From NCBI GenBank assembly GCA_023410645.1, contig JAEYPQ010000030.1, positions 1 to 64,000 on the forward strand: DNA of 64,000 nucleotides. Reading direction: 5' to 3'. Of this stretch, positions 50,296-58,536 are shown piece after piece. Position numbers and translations under genes: made by a program. Below the pieces are notes generated by a model, which was not told the origin of the DNA, did not search any database, and worked only from the letters and a program-made list of their open reading frames with translations. Position 1 is the first letter of the stretch. Each line of letters begins with the position of its first letter. Origin of the DNA: Bacillota bacterium. Lineage in GTDB: Bacteria > Bacillota > Clostridia > TANB77 > CAG-465.

Positions 50296-51003
50296 ATGAA
50301 AGAAAATAAAGGAAATAGAAATATTAAATCAGGAATAATTGATTTAATAAAAAAATATTTTGAATTTTACAATACTAATTTAAAAAGGAAGCATGCTGTT
50401 ATATATATAATATCAATGATAATCTTTTTTATATTTCTTAGTTTTTTTATATCAAATATTGATGTAACACAAAATATAAATAATATTTCACAAGATGCTG
50501 TAAGTCAAGAAAAAACTAGTATAATAAAAATGATATTTGAAGATAAAATTCCACTTGTACTTTTAATAATATTTGCTGGAATAACTCCATATATAAATGT
50601 TCCTGTTTTAGGAATATTTAGTTCATATAGTCTAGCTATTAGTATTGTAAATACATTTGGAAAAACTAATAATAATTTGAATTTAATTTTATCATCGTTT
50701 GGAAGCATATTAGAATTATTTGGTATAGCTTTATCAATAGCAACAGGTATATATTATTGCAGTCTATCAACAAAAAAAAGTAAATATAATAAAATGAGTC
50801 AACTTAATATGAATGATATAAAAAGAAATATTTATCAAATCACTAAAAACGATAAAAAGATAGATGAATTAGATAAAAAATTAGAAGCAAAAAGAATTGA
50901 AAAAGAAAAATTTAATGTAAAAATTCCATATATCAACTTAATTATATCTGGCATAATAAGTATTATTATAGTTATTATAGGAACAATAATTTCGGGTATA
51001 TAA
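50296..51003 (+). CDS. Multi-span membrane protein, possibly SpoIIM-like
   Basis: A 235-residue protein with about five hydrophobic helices (near residues 38-55, 86-108, 110-125, 137-155 and 213-235) and a Lys-rich cytosolic stretch (about 160-208). The arrangement recalls SpoIIM-type proteins, but I see no decisive motif. It starts 9 bp after rnr with AGGTGG upstream and is followed by trmB after 13 bp, so all are probably one operon. Function unknown. Confidence 0.65.
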   Translation: MKENKGNRNIKSGIIDLIKKYFEFYNTNLKRKHAVIYIISMIIFFIFLSFFISNIDVTQNINNISQDAVSQEKTSIIKMIFEDKIPLVLLIIFAGITPYINVPVLGIFSSYSLAISIVNTFGKTNNNLNLILSSFGSILELFGIALSIATGIYYCSLSTKKSKYNKMSQLNMNDIKRNIYQITKNDKKIDELDKKLEAKRIEKEKFNVKIPYINLIISGIISIIIVIIGTIISGI

Positions 51004-51016
51004 AATAGGAGGAACT

Positions 51017-51667
51017 ATGCGAGTAAGATTTAATCCGAATGCTAAAAATGAATTAAAAAACTTTGATAGATTTATAAGTAGTAAAGAAGAGCTGCAAGCA
51101 TTATTAAAAAAAGATGAAAATAAAAATAAAAAGATATATATAGAAATTGGCATGGGAAAAGGTGACTTTATTTCAACTCTTGCAAGTTTAGATAAAGATA
51201 ATATATATATTGGTATTGAATTAGTTGAGTCAATTTTAGCACTTGCAGTAAAAAAATTAAAAAGAAATGAAGAAACTAATAATATAGAAATTAATAATTT
51301 ATATTTTATGTCTTTTGATGCTGAGGAGTTATCAAAAATATTTGAAGAAAATCAGATAGAAAAAATATATTTAAATTTCAGTGATCCATGGCCAAAATCA
51401 AGACATGAGAAAAGAAGATTAACTTATAAAAGTTTCTTAGAAGAATATAAAAGGGTTTTGAAAAAGGATGGAATTATAGAATTTAAAACTGATAATAGAA
51501 TATTATTTGAGTTTAGTTTAGTAAGTATGCAAAACTTTGGACTTGAATTTCTAGAGGTTTATTTAGATTTGCATAAATCAAATATATATAATGTAATGAC
51601 TGAATATGAGGGAAAATTTTCAGAAAAAGGTCCAATATATAAATTAGTTTGTAAAATTAAAAAATAA
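51017..51667 (+). CDS. trmB: tRNA (guanine-N7-)-methyltransferase
   Basis: Methylates G46 of tRNA using S-adenosylmethionine. 216 residues. The SAM-binding motif is IEIGMGKGDFI. The TrmB signature is LNFSDPWPKSRHEKRRLT, followed by EFKTDN and TEYEGKF near the C-terminus. A strong AGGAGG site precedes the ATG. Last gene of the secG-rnr operon, directly before a tRNA cluster. Confidence 0.97.
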   Translation: MRVRFNPNAKNELKNFDRFISSKEELQALLKKDENKNKKIYIEIGMGKGDFISTLASLDKDNIYIGIELVESILALAVKKLKRNEETNNIEINNLYFMSFDAEELSKIFEENQIEKIYLNFSDPWPKSRHEKRRLTYKSFLEEYKRVLKKDGIIEFKTDNRILFEFSLVSMQNFGLEFLEVYLDLHKSNIYNVMTEYEGKFSEKGPIYKLVCKIKK

Positions 51668-51719
51668 TTAAAAAATTATATTAAACTGGTATAATTTTAT
51701 ATAAATTTTGCACAAAATA

Positions 51720-51748
51720 TTGACAAAACCTTTAAAATATATTAAAAT
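51720..51748 (+). promoter_or_regulatory. Promoter of the tRNA-His/tRNA-Gln pair
   Basis: TTGACA (51720-51725), a 17-bp spacer and TAAAAT (51743-51748), 15 bp before tRNA-His. Confidence 0.7.
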
Positions 51749-51763
51749 GTAAAGTACGTGATT

Positions 51764-51841
51764 GGTGGATATAGCACAGTCGGTTAGCGCGCCAGTTTGT
51801 GGCACTGGAGGTCATGGGTTCGAATCCCATTTTCCACCCCA
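51764..51841 (+). tRNA. tRNA-His (anticodon GTG)
   Basis: Cloverleaf with anticodon loop TTTGTGG, the extra 5' G (51764) that pairs with C73 as expected for tRNA-His, T arm with TTCGAAT and encoded CCA. Confidence 0.94.
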
Positions 51842-51857
51842 TCACTTATTTGAATAT

Positions 51858-51932
51858 TGGGCTGTCGCCAAGCGGTAAGGCACCAGACTTTGACTCTGGT
51901 ATTCGTTGGTTCGAATCCAGCCAGCCCAGCCA
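51858..51932 (+). tRNA. tRNA-Gln (anticodon TTG)
   Basis: Acceptor TGGGCTG/CAGCCCA, anticodon stem CCAGA/TCTGG with loop CTTTGAC, T arm with TTCGAAT and encoded CCA. Sixteen bases after tRNA-His, so cotranscribed. Confidence 0.95.
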
Positions 51933-51958
51933 GATAAATTGACGAAAAGTCATTAATG

Positions 51959-52003
51959 AATAAAGCATATAGCTATGAAATAGTTAGATGCTTTATTTTT
52001 TAT
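51959..52003 (+). terminator. Terminator of the tRNA-His/Gln unit
   Basis: AATAAAGCAT (51959-51968) pairs with ATGCTTTATT (51988-51997), with an inner AGCTA/TAGTT stem and a T run after. Confidence 0.8.
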
Positions 52004-52029
52004 TAAATAAATAATCTTCAAATTGATTA

Positions 52030-52058
52030 TTGAATAAATTTTAATTTTAATATATAAT
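52030..52058 (+). promoter_or_regulatory. Promoter of the MATE-like gene
   Basis: TTGAAT (52030-52035), a 17-bp spacer and TATAAT (52053-52058). Confidence 0.6.
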
Positions 52059-52094
52059 TTTACTATATTTTAAACAAATGATAGGAATGATAAA

Positions 52095-53426
52095 ATGTTG
52101 GATAGAATTAAAGTAGAACTAAAAGAGTTTACAAATTATTTTGTAACAAATATTAAAGAGTCTACACTTTTAACTGTTAAGTACATTGTTTATGGAATAT
52201 ATTTAATAATACTTACTGTGATAGCTAATAGATTTGATTTAGAGTCACTTACATATTTTAATGCTGTGCTGGTTTTAGTGTATTTTTCTGAGATGATAAG
52301 TTATGGTGTTTCATCTGGTATAAATATATATATTAATCAAAATATTGAAAACAAAGAGGTTGTAAAAAAATATATAAGTTTAGGTTTTTCAATGTGTTTA
52401 GTAATTGCAAGTTTATTTATTCTTTTATTATATTTTTCAAAAGAATTTATATTTAGTCAGATAATGAAAGTAAATGTTTATGACAATTATCTATTTTTTG
52501 ATATAATGCTTATAACAATTTTTCAAAACATAATCCTTAGATTTTTCTTAGATGTATTAAAGATTATTAAAGAATTCAAATATCAGCTTATAATTACCTT
52601 CGTTGAAAGTGTATTAATACTTATTGGTATTTCTGCAGTTGGATACTTTCTTACTCAAAATATTTATGTAATAGCAGTATCATACATAGTATCGTATGGG
52701 GTAATGCTTCCAATTATTTTATATATTTTAAAGAATAAAACCAAAAGAATAAGTTTTTCTTTTAAAGAAATAGTTAATTGTGTTCCTAAAATAAATATAA
52801 AAGAAGTATATACAATTTTAAGCATAGGATTAAAAGAGATTATATGGAATATTGGATATACACTAAGTGGAATAATATTGTTAAATAAAAGTGAAATATT
52901 ATATAATTCATATTCGTATTATGAAAATATGTTAGATGTAGTAAATGGAGTATATTTTTCAATAATCACTGTTTGTAGTATTGGAATTTGTAATGAACTA
53001 GGTAAAGGAAATTTTGCTAAAGCATATAAAAATTCAAAATACTCTATTATAATGTCAGTAATGATTTGGCTTTGTATGTTGTTAATATATATTTTATTTA
53101 AAGGATATATAATTTCAGGAATGAATATTGAAATACAGCAGATTGGTGAATATATTGCATTTGCATATTTATTAATACAACTATTTAGATATATAGACTG
53201 GTTACTAAATTCATATATTTTAGTGCTAGGTGCCAATGTAAAATTACCAGTTATTCTTGATATATCTGGTTTGATATATTTTAGTATATTACTTTATTTT
53301 GCAAAATATCTACCAAACAATCCGATAATCTTAATATTAATTGTTGGATCTGATTCAATTATAAAGAGTATTATAAATTTAATATATTTTAAAAGTAAGA
53401 AATGGATGAATACAATATCTGAATAA
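52095..53426 (+). CDS. MATE-like multi-span membrane transporter
   Basis: A 443-residue protein with about twelve hydrophobic helices in two related halves, as in the MATE/MOP transporter superfamily (drug, sodium or lipid-linked substrate export). The two-half layout shows in MISYGVSSGINIYINQNIE and ITVCSIGICNELGKGNFAKA, the latter resembling the G-A-x-N-x-x-x-x-A-x segments of MATE proteins. The substrate is unknown. TAGGA precedes the ATG. Confidence 0.75.
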   Translation: MLDRIKVELKEFTNYFVTNIKESTLLTVKYIVYGIYLIILTVIANRFDLESLTYFNAVLVLVYFSEMISYGVSSGINIYINQNIENKEVVKKYISLGFSMCLVIASLFILLLYFSKEFIFSQIMKVNVYDNYLFFDIMLITIFQNIILRFFLDVLKIIKEFKYQLIITFVESVLILIGISAVGYFLTQNIYVIAVSYIVSYGVMLPIILYILKNKTKRISFSFKEIVNCVPKINIKEVYTILSIGLKEIIWNIGYTLSGIILLNKSEILYNSYSYYENMLDVVNGVYFSIITVCSIGICNELGKGNFAKAYKNSKYSIIMSVMIWLCMLLIYILFKGYIISGMNIEIQQIGEYIAFAYLLIQLFRYIDWLLNSYILVLGANVKLPVILDISGLIYFSILLYFAKYLPNNPIILILIVGSDSIIKSIINLIYFKSKKWMNTISE

Positions 53427-53428
53427 AG

Positions 53429-53457
53429 TTGACATAACCAATAAAGTGTGATATTAT
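53429..53457 (+). promoter_or_regulatory. Promoter of the 53506-53946 gene
   Basis: TTGACA (53429-53434), a 17-bp spacer and TATTAT (53452-53457), starting 2 bp after the preceding stop codon. Confidence 0.65.
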
Positions 53458-53505
53458 ATATGAAACCTACTAACAATGCCTATAATTAATACTGGAGGTA
53501 TAAAT

Positions 53506-53946
53506 ATGGAAACTAAAATTAGATCATATAAAAGAATTTGTTTATATCTGCTTCATGATGTGATTAAGAAATATATTGAGGATCCGGTATCTTTTAATGA
53601 GGGACTAAGACAGGCTATAATTGAAGAATTAAATGTCGATGAGACCACTGTAGATAACGTTTTACCATTTTATAAAAATATAATAAAAGATTTAGTAAAA
53701 TATTATGATGTGGAAGATTTAGAGACTGATTTATCATATGAAAAATATCTAAATGAAGCATATTGTGATAATATGTCAGAGCACAAGCATGCATTGATGG
53801 ATTTACAATCAGAGGATATACTTCCTAAAATTACTGAATCGATTACACTTTCTAGTTCCGATAAAGATATAATAAATATTATATGTAGTCTTTGTGGAAA
53901 TATTGTAAAATGTAAAGTATGTATGAATATGAAAAGCCTAGTTTAG
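53506..53946 (+). CDS. Hypothetical protein with C-terminal CxxC-CxxC knuckle
   Basis: A 146-residue soluble protein that I do not recognise. The first ~120 residues are helical and acidic. The end carries CSLCGNIVKCKVC, two CxxC pairs five residues apart, likely a small metal-binding knuckle. The ATG at 53506 follows GGAGGT; the longer start at 53476 has no ribosome site. Own promoter, and the stop codon lies inside its terminator hairpin. Confidence 0.7.
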   Translation: METKIRSYKRICLYLLHDVIKKYIEDPVSFNEGLRQAIIEELNVDETTVDNVLPFYKNIIKDLVKYYDVEDLETDLSYEKYLNEAYCDNMSEHKHALMDLQSEDILPKITESITLSSSDKDIINIICSLCGNIVKCKVCMNMKSLV

Positions 53947-53960
53947 GCTTTTCTTTTTTT
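53932..53960 (+). terminator. Terminator overlapping the end of the CxxC gene
   Basis: AAAAGCCTA pairs with TAGGCTTTT around GTT, followed by a T run. The TAG stop codon forms part of the second arm. Confidence 0.85.
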
Positions 53961-53977
53961 GATATTATGAAAACATA

Positions 53978-54005
53978 TTTACTTTTTATAATTATATAGT
54001 ATAAT
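53978..54005 (+). promoter_or_regulatory. Promoter of the DUF998 gene
   Basis: TTTACT (53978-53983), a 16-bp spacer and TATAAT (54000-54005). Confidence 0.55.
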
Positions 54006-54037
54006 ATGAATGATATATTATTTTAGGAGGAAAATAT

Positions 54038-54664
54038 ATGAATAAAAAATTAGGAATAATATTAATTGTAAGCTCAATATTATATATATTAGCTGTTATT
54101 ATTGGTGGTGCGTTAAAAGAAAATTATAGTCATATATATAATTCAATAAGTGAGCTTTCTTTAGTTGGAACAAAGAGAATCTTTATAGTAGAATTATTAT
54201 TTACAATATATAATTCATTACTTATTATATATTCTATTGTAACTTTAGCCAAGGGGAAATCCCTAAGAAAAATAGAAAAGGTAATTGTATCTTTAATTGG
54301 AGTATGTGCTATTGCAGGTATTATATCAATAATATTTCCACAAGAGCCAAGAGATGCTACTGTAACTATATCAGGAATTATGCATCTTATTTCAGCTGGT
54401 ATATCTGCAGTTACAACAATGTTGACTGCAATACTTACATATGTATGTTATATAAAAAATAAAGATACAAAACCATATGCAATATATTCTATTATAACTT
54501 TTATAATCATTTTCATATTTGGTGCAACAGGACCAATGATGATAAGTACTGGTATAGATGGAATATTTGGAGTAGTTGAGAGAATTACAATTGGTGCTTT
54601 TATGATATGGTTAATTGTAACTGGTATTCAACAATATAAGAATAAAATTTTTCTAAAACAATAA
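54038..54664 (+). CDS. DUF998-family membrane protein
   Basis: A 208-residue protein with six predicted membrane helices. The SHIYNSISELSLVG opening after helix 1, IIFPQEPRDATVTISGIMHLISAG in the middle and a final helix are characteristic of the DUF998 family, whose function is unknown. AGGAGG precedes the ATG. Single gene with a weak terminator. Confidence 0.8.
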   Translation: MNKKLGIILIVSSILYILAVIIGGALKENYSHIYNSISELSLVGTKRIFIVELLFTIYNSLLIIYSIVTLAKGKSLRKIEKVIVSLIGVCAIAGIISIIFPQEPRDATVTISGIMHLISAGISAVTTMLTAILTYVCYIKNKDTKPYAIYSIITFIIIFIFGATGPMMISTGIDGIFGVVERITIGAFMIWLIVTGIQQYKNKIFLKQ

Positions 54665-54697
54665 TGGATAAATATTAATTTTATTAATATTTACCAT
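54664..54697 (+). terminator. Weak terminator after the DUF998 gene
   Basis: ATGGATAAATATTAAT pairs with ATTAATATTTACCAT with one mismatch; no T run follows. Confidence 0.45.
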
Positions 54698-54701
54698 TTA
54701 A

Positions 54702-54730
54702 TTGAAAAATATGTTATAAAGGTGTATAAT
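54702..54730 (+). promoter_or_regulatory. Promoter of the PPC-domain gene
   Basis: TTGAAA (54702-54707), a 17-bp spacer and TATAAT (54725-54730). Confidence 0.6.
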
Positions 54731-54760
54731 TTTCATATGTATTTTTTTAGGAGGTATTTT

Positions 54761-55180
54761 ATGAAAGTAAAAAATATTGGTACAAAATATGTTATAAGAT
54801 TAGATAAAGGCGAAGATGTAATAGAATCTCTAAAAGATATTTGTAAGAATAATAATATAAAACTTGCAAGTATTTCTGGAATTGGAGCTGCAAATAAAGT
54901 AACACTTGGTCTTTTTAATACAACTGAGAAGAAATATTATTCTAAAGATCTAGAAGGTACTTTTGAAATAACTAGTTTAATTGGAAATGTATCTACAATG
55001 AATGATGAAGTGTATTTACATATTCATTGTAATGTTTCAGATGCTGATTTGACAGTATACGGTGGCCATCTAAACTATTGTAGAATTAGTGCAACATGTG
55101 AAATTATATTAGATACAATTGATTCAACTGTTGATAGATATTTTGATGAAGAAATTGGATTAAATTTATTTAAATTATAA
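54761..55180 (+). CDS. PPC/DUF296-domain protein
   Basis: A 139-residue single-domain protein of the PPC (DUF296) family, which in plants is fused to AT-hooks. In bacteria it stands alone and is often called a PD1-like DNA-binding protein without proof. The metal-binding signature HIHCNVSDADLTVYGGHL (about residues 87-104) is intact, and GIGAANKVTLGLF fits the first strands. The ATG at 54761 has AGGAGG upstream; a start at 54722 would place the promoter inside the gene. Confidence 0.85.
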   Translation: MKVKNIGTKYVIRLDKGEDVIESLKDICKNNNIKLASISGIGAANKVTLGLFNTTEKKYYSKDLEGTFEITSLIGNVSTMNDEVYLHIHCNVSDADLTVYGGHLNYCRISATCEIILDTIDSTVDRYFDEEIGLNLFKL

Positions 55181-55184
55181 TAAA

Positions 55185-55227
55185 AAATACTTGAAGTATG
55201 AAAATTAAATACTTCAAGTATTTTTTT
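55185..55227 (+). terminator. Terminator of the PPC-domain gene
   Basis: A perfect 15-bp stem (55185-55199 with 55209-55223, ATACTTGAAGTAT core) followed by T residues. Confidence 0.88.
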
Positions 55228-55289
55228 ATTTCTACAAGTAGTAAACTTAATCAATAAAAATTAATATAATAAAAGTAGAGGTGTTTAAA

Positions 55290-55358
55290 ATGGAAGATCA
55301 AATTGATGTAATGGACATTCAAGGTGTCGAAATGGAAAGCGCAGAGAGCGAGGGATAG
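55290..55358 (+). CDS. 22-residue acidic peptide coupled to the endolysin-like gene
   Basis: ATG at 55290 with AGAGGTG 6 nt upstream, and TAG at 55356-55358, two bases before the ATG of the next gene. The peptide (MEDQIDVMDIQGVEMESAES, then EG) is very acidic with no signal features. A TATAAT lies at 55265-55270 without a clear -35 box. It may be a leader peptide that couples translation of the hydrolase, or a short functional peptide. The call rests on ribosome site and position only. Confidence 0.45.
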   Translation: MEDQIDVMDIQGVEMESAESEG

Positions 55359-55360
55359 AT

Positions 55361-56068
55361 ATGGCATATATAACTAAATTACCATTTGAAGGAGTATTTA
55401 AGGTAACGTATCCCTATGGTGTAAAAGATTCAAACTATAAATCAGGGTATCATCAAGGAATAGACATGGGAAATTCACAAAGACCAGAAGTATACTCTAT
55501 TAATACTGGAGTGGTATCTTATGCAGGATGGGAGAATATAAACAATAAAAGTCAAGGATTTGGCCTTTATGTATCAGTTAAATTTGATGTAACATCTGCT
55601 GGATATAAGAAAGTATTTTATGGACATTTAAATGAATTAAGGGTTAAGGTTGGTCAGCAAGTTAGTAATCCAACAATACTTGGTATAATGGGAAGTACTG
55701 GCTTTAGTACAGGACCTCATACACATGTTGAAATTAGAGAGTATGATAGCAATAATAATATTATTAAAATTTTAAATCCAGCTTCATATATGGGAGTTCC
55801 AAATGTTGTAGGAACTTATGATAGTGCAAATTATAGAATAGAATTAGGAAATAATTCAAAATACACTACAGGAAGATATAAAGTAACTGCAAAAGAAGGA
55901 TTAAATGTAAGAAGTGGTCCAGGAACTCAAAATGGAAAAATCTCAAATGCAAGATTTCCAAATGGTGCTTATCCATACGGTCAAGTATTTGACGTATTTG
56001 AAGTAAAAGGTAATTGGGGAAGAACACCAAGTGGATGGGTAAGCCTTGATTATAGTTCAAAAATGTAG
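55361..56068 (+). CDS. M23 peptidase with C-terminal SH3b domain, no signal peptide (endolysin-like)
   Basis: A 235-residue peptidoglycan hydrolase. The M23 domain (about 8-145) has HQGIDMG, FYGHLNE and GPHTHVEI. A bacterial SH3 domain (about 165-235) has the LNVRSGPGTQNGKI motif and GNWGRTPSGWVSL, and would bind the cell wall. The N-terminus is not hydrophobic, so there is no Sec signal. That is typical of phage endolysins or of hydrolases exported by another route. No other phage gene is adjacent. GAGGGATAG serves as ribosome site inside the short upstream frame. Confidence 0.88.
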   Translation: MAYITKLPFEGVFKVTYPYGVKDSNYKSGYHQGIDMGNSQRPEVYSINTGVVSYAGWENINNKSQGFGLYVSVKFDVTSAGYKKVFYGHLNELRVKVGQQVSNPTILGIMGSTGFSTGPHTHVEIREYDSNNNIIKILNPASYMGVPNVVGTYDSANYRIELGNNSKYTTGRYKVTAKEGLNVRSGPGTQNGKISNARFPNGAYPYGQVFDVFEVKGNWGRTPSGWVSLDYSSKM

Positions 56069-56092
56069 AAATTTAAATTTCTACATTTTTTT
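56061..56092 (+). terminator. Terminator overlapping the end of the M23-SH3b gene
   Basis: AAATGTAGAAATTT is mirrored by AAATTTCTACATTT (56061-56088), then T residues. The stop codon (56066-56068) lies in the first arm. Confidence 0.85.
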
Positions 56093-56131
56093 ATTGAAAT
56101 TTAACTAAAAACTGATAAATATAAATGATTG

Positions 56132-56160
56132 TTGACATAAAAGCAAAAATATTGTATAAT
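56132..56160 (+). promoter_or_regulatory. Consensus promoter of the BIG2 surface-protein gene
   Basis: TTGACA (56132-56137), a 17-bp spacer and TATAAT (56155-56160), all perfect consensus. The leader is ~65 nt long. Confidence 0.75.
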
Positions 56161-56233
56161 ATATATTAGATTTTTATATGTAAGTTATACAATTGTTAAC
56201 TTTTTGATTATTAAAAAATAGGAGGATTAAAAA

Positions 56234-57898
56234 ATGAAAAGATTAAAGATTCTAGTTATGGTAATGTTGGTAGCAGTTCTTATTTCCCAGCCAATTTTTG
56301 CTGAAGCACAGACAATCTATTATGGCGAGGAGGGCGTTGATGAACGGTCAGGAATCACATGGTTTCAAAATCCCAATGTAAGTGAGACTATTGGACAATG
56401 TATAACAGCAAATGAGCTAATCAGAGAGCAAATAGTGGCAGATAATGGCGGAACTATTACACGCAAATCTATTTCAAAATTTGATGATGCTAATGATCTG
56501 ACTTCTAAAGAACGCGAATATGCAGAAAGAGCATATTCACTTGGCGCATTATTTACTCAATCCAATAGAATAAATTGGGATAGCCCGATAACAAAAGGTA
56601 AGGCAGCACAAATCAATTATGTATATGGAAAGAAAGTATTTAAATTTAGCTATATATACGGAAGTAAAACATTCACAGATATCAGTAAAAAGAGTACTTT
56701 ATACACACCAGCAGTATACTCATATAGAACTGGAATATTAAAGGCTCCTGGAACTAAATTTGTACCAAATTCTAATTATACAATTGGAAAAGGACTTGAA
56801 ATAAGATATAGATATTTGGTATCCAGTGATCTTGTTAAAGAAGAGTATATAAAGAGTGCATACGAGGAAATTTTTAATTGTACTTTTGATAATTATGATG
56901 ATTCAACACCATCTATACCATCAACACCATCAAGCACAGATACAATAATACAGGTTGGTGGATATTTCGTATCGTATATGCCTGACAACAGAGATTATGA
57001 ATTTTCTATTGTAGATAATAATATAGCATATATATCTGAAATATCATATAATGCCAATTATAATAAGGTAGCAACAGTAAAGGGACTTAATCCTGGAACA
57101 ACAACGTTAGAGATAAGTTATAATAGCAAAGTTGTCTCAAGAATAAAAATAACTGTAAAATCAAAAGTGGATTATTTACAGATATATGATTTTCAGTTAA
57201 AAGTTGGAGAAAGTCAAAAAATATATCCGAATTATAATTGGACTAGTGATACTCCAGTTTTTAAATGGAGTAGTAGTAATACAAAAGTAGCTACAGTTGA
57301 TCAAAACGGTAATATTGCTGCCAAGTCAGTAGGAACGGCGAAAATAAAAGTTGTAGCTAATGATTTAGTAGAAGCTACCTGTACTGTAACAGTATATAAT
57401 AATTACTCAAGTATAACTTTATCTAATACAAATGTAACTATGAATATATACAATTACTTTACTTTAAGTGCACAAACATATCCGAATAATCAAAGTGTTT
57501 ATTGGAGATCCACTAATGAAAGTATACTCACCGTGGATTCAAATGGTGGCGTTTATGCTGTAGGGTACGGTACTGCTGAGATAATTGCAACATCCGCTTA
57601 TGGTGATTCAGCAAAGTGTAAATTCAATATTAATCCTGATTATAATAGCTTAAGAGATATTTGGATAATATCAGATTTCACTACAATATACACTGGTGAG
57701 CAAAAATATTTGGATTATGGAACTGATCCTGGTTATGTACCGAATTTAGTTGTTAGCTGGTATAGTAGTGATAATACTATTGCCACAGTTGATAAAAATG
57801 GTAAGGTTACAGCCAAGAATACTGGTAATGTGACCATAACGTGTGTCTCAACTAATGGTAAATCAGATACCATAAATATAACTGTAAAAAAGAGATAA
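56234..57898 (+). CDS. Secreted protein with SLH-like region and bacterial Ig-like (BIG2) domains
   Basis: A 554-residue exported protein. A Sec signal peptide covers residues ~1-24 (MKRLKILVMVMLVAVLISQP). Residues ~90-215 look like one or two S-layer-homology-type helical repeats (SKEREYAERAYSLGALF, ITKGKAAQINYVYGKK, KAPGTKFVPNSNYTIGKG). A Ser/Thr/Pro linker follows, then about four BIG2 domains (about 240-554) with the ATVDQNGNIAAKSVGTAKI-type signature. It is likely held on the cell surface by the SLH-like part. The first ~300 bp are visibly richer in G and C than the neighbours. AGGAGG precedes the ATG. Confidence 0.82.
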   Translation: MKRLKILVMVMLVAVLISQPIFAEAQTIYYGEEGVDERSGITWFQNPNVSETIGQCITANELIREQIVADNGGTITRKSISKFDDANDLTSKEREYAERAYSLGALFTQSNRINWDSPITKGKAAQINYVYGKKVFKFSYIYGSKTFTDISKKSTLYTPAVYSYRTGILKAPGTKFVPNSNYTIGKGLEIRYRYLVSSDLVKEEYIKSAYEEIFNCTFDNYDDSTPSIPSTPSSTDTIIQVGGYFVSYMPDNRDYEFSIVDNNIAYISEISYNANYNKVATVKGLNPGTTTLEISYNSKVVSRIKITVKSKVDYLQIYDFQLKVGESQKIYPNYNWTSDTPVFKWSSSNTKVATVDQNGNIAAKSVGTAKIKVVANDLVEATCTVTVYNNYSSITLSNTNVTMNIYNYFTLSAQTYPNNQSVYWRSTNESILTVDSNGGVYAVGYGTAEIIATSAYGDSAKCKFNINPDYNSLRDIWIISDFTTIYTGEQKYLDYGTDPGYVPNLVVSWYSSDNTIATVDKNGKVTAKNTGNVTITCVSTNGKSDTINITVKKR

Positions 57899-57915
57899 TA
57901 TATGTCATCTTGGAG

Positions 57916-57942
57916 AAGGGTTGCAAAATTGCAACCTTTTTT
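57916..57942 (+). terminator. Terminator of the BIG2 protein gene
   Basis: Stem GGTTGCA/TGCAACC (57919-57925 with 57930-57936), flanked by AAG and a T run. Confidence 0.88.
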
Positions 57943-57976
57943 CCGTTTATAATTATAACAAATAAATCTCTAACTA

Positions 57977-58005
57977 TTGAAAAATATATCAAAAAAGTGT
58001 ATAAT
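57977..58005 (+). promoter_or_regulatory. Promoter of the 58039-58527 gene
   Basis: TTGAAA (57977-57982), a 17-bp spacer and TATAAT (58000-58005). Confidence 0.6.
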
Positions 58006-58038
58006 AATAAAATAAAATTTATGTTTGAGGTGATAAGA

Positions 58039-58527
58039 TTGTTAATTGATGTAGAAAAAATGAGAATGCTAAAAACTGACAATCCTAACATGAAATTTAA
58101 ACTAATAAAGCAAAATTTAGAACGCTTTTTTAGAGATTATATATATTACTATAATGTTTATGATAGAACAGAGTTAATAATTGATGCAGGATACCTTCCA
58201 TATCATTATTTGGATGTAGAAGTAATAAATAAGATTATATCACTTTTAGAAGAAGAACTTGGATATTCCATAATTATTATGAAAATATCGAATACGGATC
58301 AAATTGGATATAAAAAAGGAGATTTGATAAATATAAGATTATTTGATAGAAAGACTACTACAGCAAAAGAAGTAGATGACTATTTTAATTTGAAAATGTT
58401 TCAACCACTTTACTCGTCTCTTCATAATTATTGTAATATAAATGGAGATGTGAAAACAGATTCTTATGTTTCATGTTTAAGTAATGAAAATGGTTTTTTA
58501 TTAAGTCAGAGTGAAAAGTTAAACTAA
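58039..58527 (+). CDS. Hypothetical protein, 162 residues
   Basis: I do not recognise this protein. It is soluble, alpha/beta and Tyr/Asn/Ile-rich, with no signal peptide. The TTG at 58039 is preferred because GAGGTGA lies 5 nt upstream; a longer start at 57910 would lie inside the preceding terminator and upstream of the promoter. The gene is followed 9 bp later by the PAP2 gene, so they are probably cotranscribed. Confidence 0.65.
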   Translation: MLIDVEKMRMLKTDNPNMKFKLIKQNLERFFRDYIYYYNVYDRTELIIDAGYLPYHYLDVEVINKIISLLEEELGYSIIIMKISNTDQIGYKKGDLINIRLFDRKTTTAKEVDDYFNLKMFQPLYSSLHNYCNINGDVKTDSYVSCLSNENGFLLSQSEKLN

Positions 58528-58536
58528 GGAGAAAAT

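Noticed and set aside
55361..56068. Prophage
   Set aside because: The M23-SH3b gene looks like an endolysin, but no capsid, tail, portal, holin or integrase gene is nearby.
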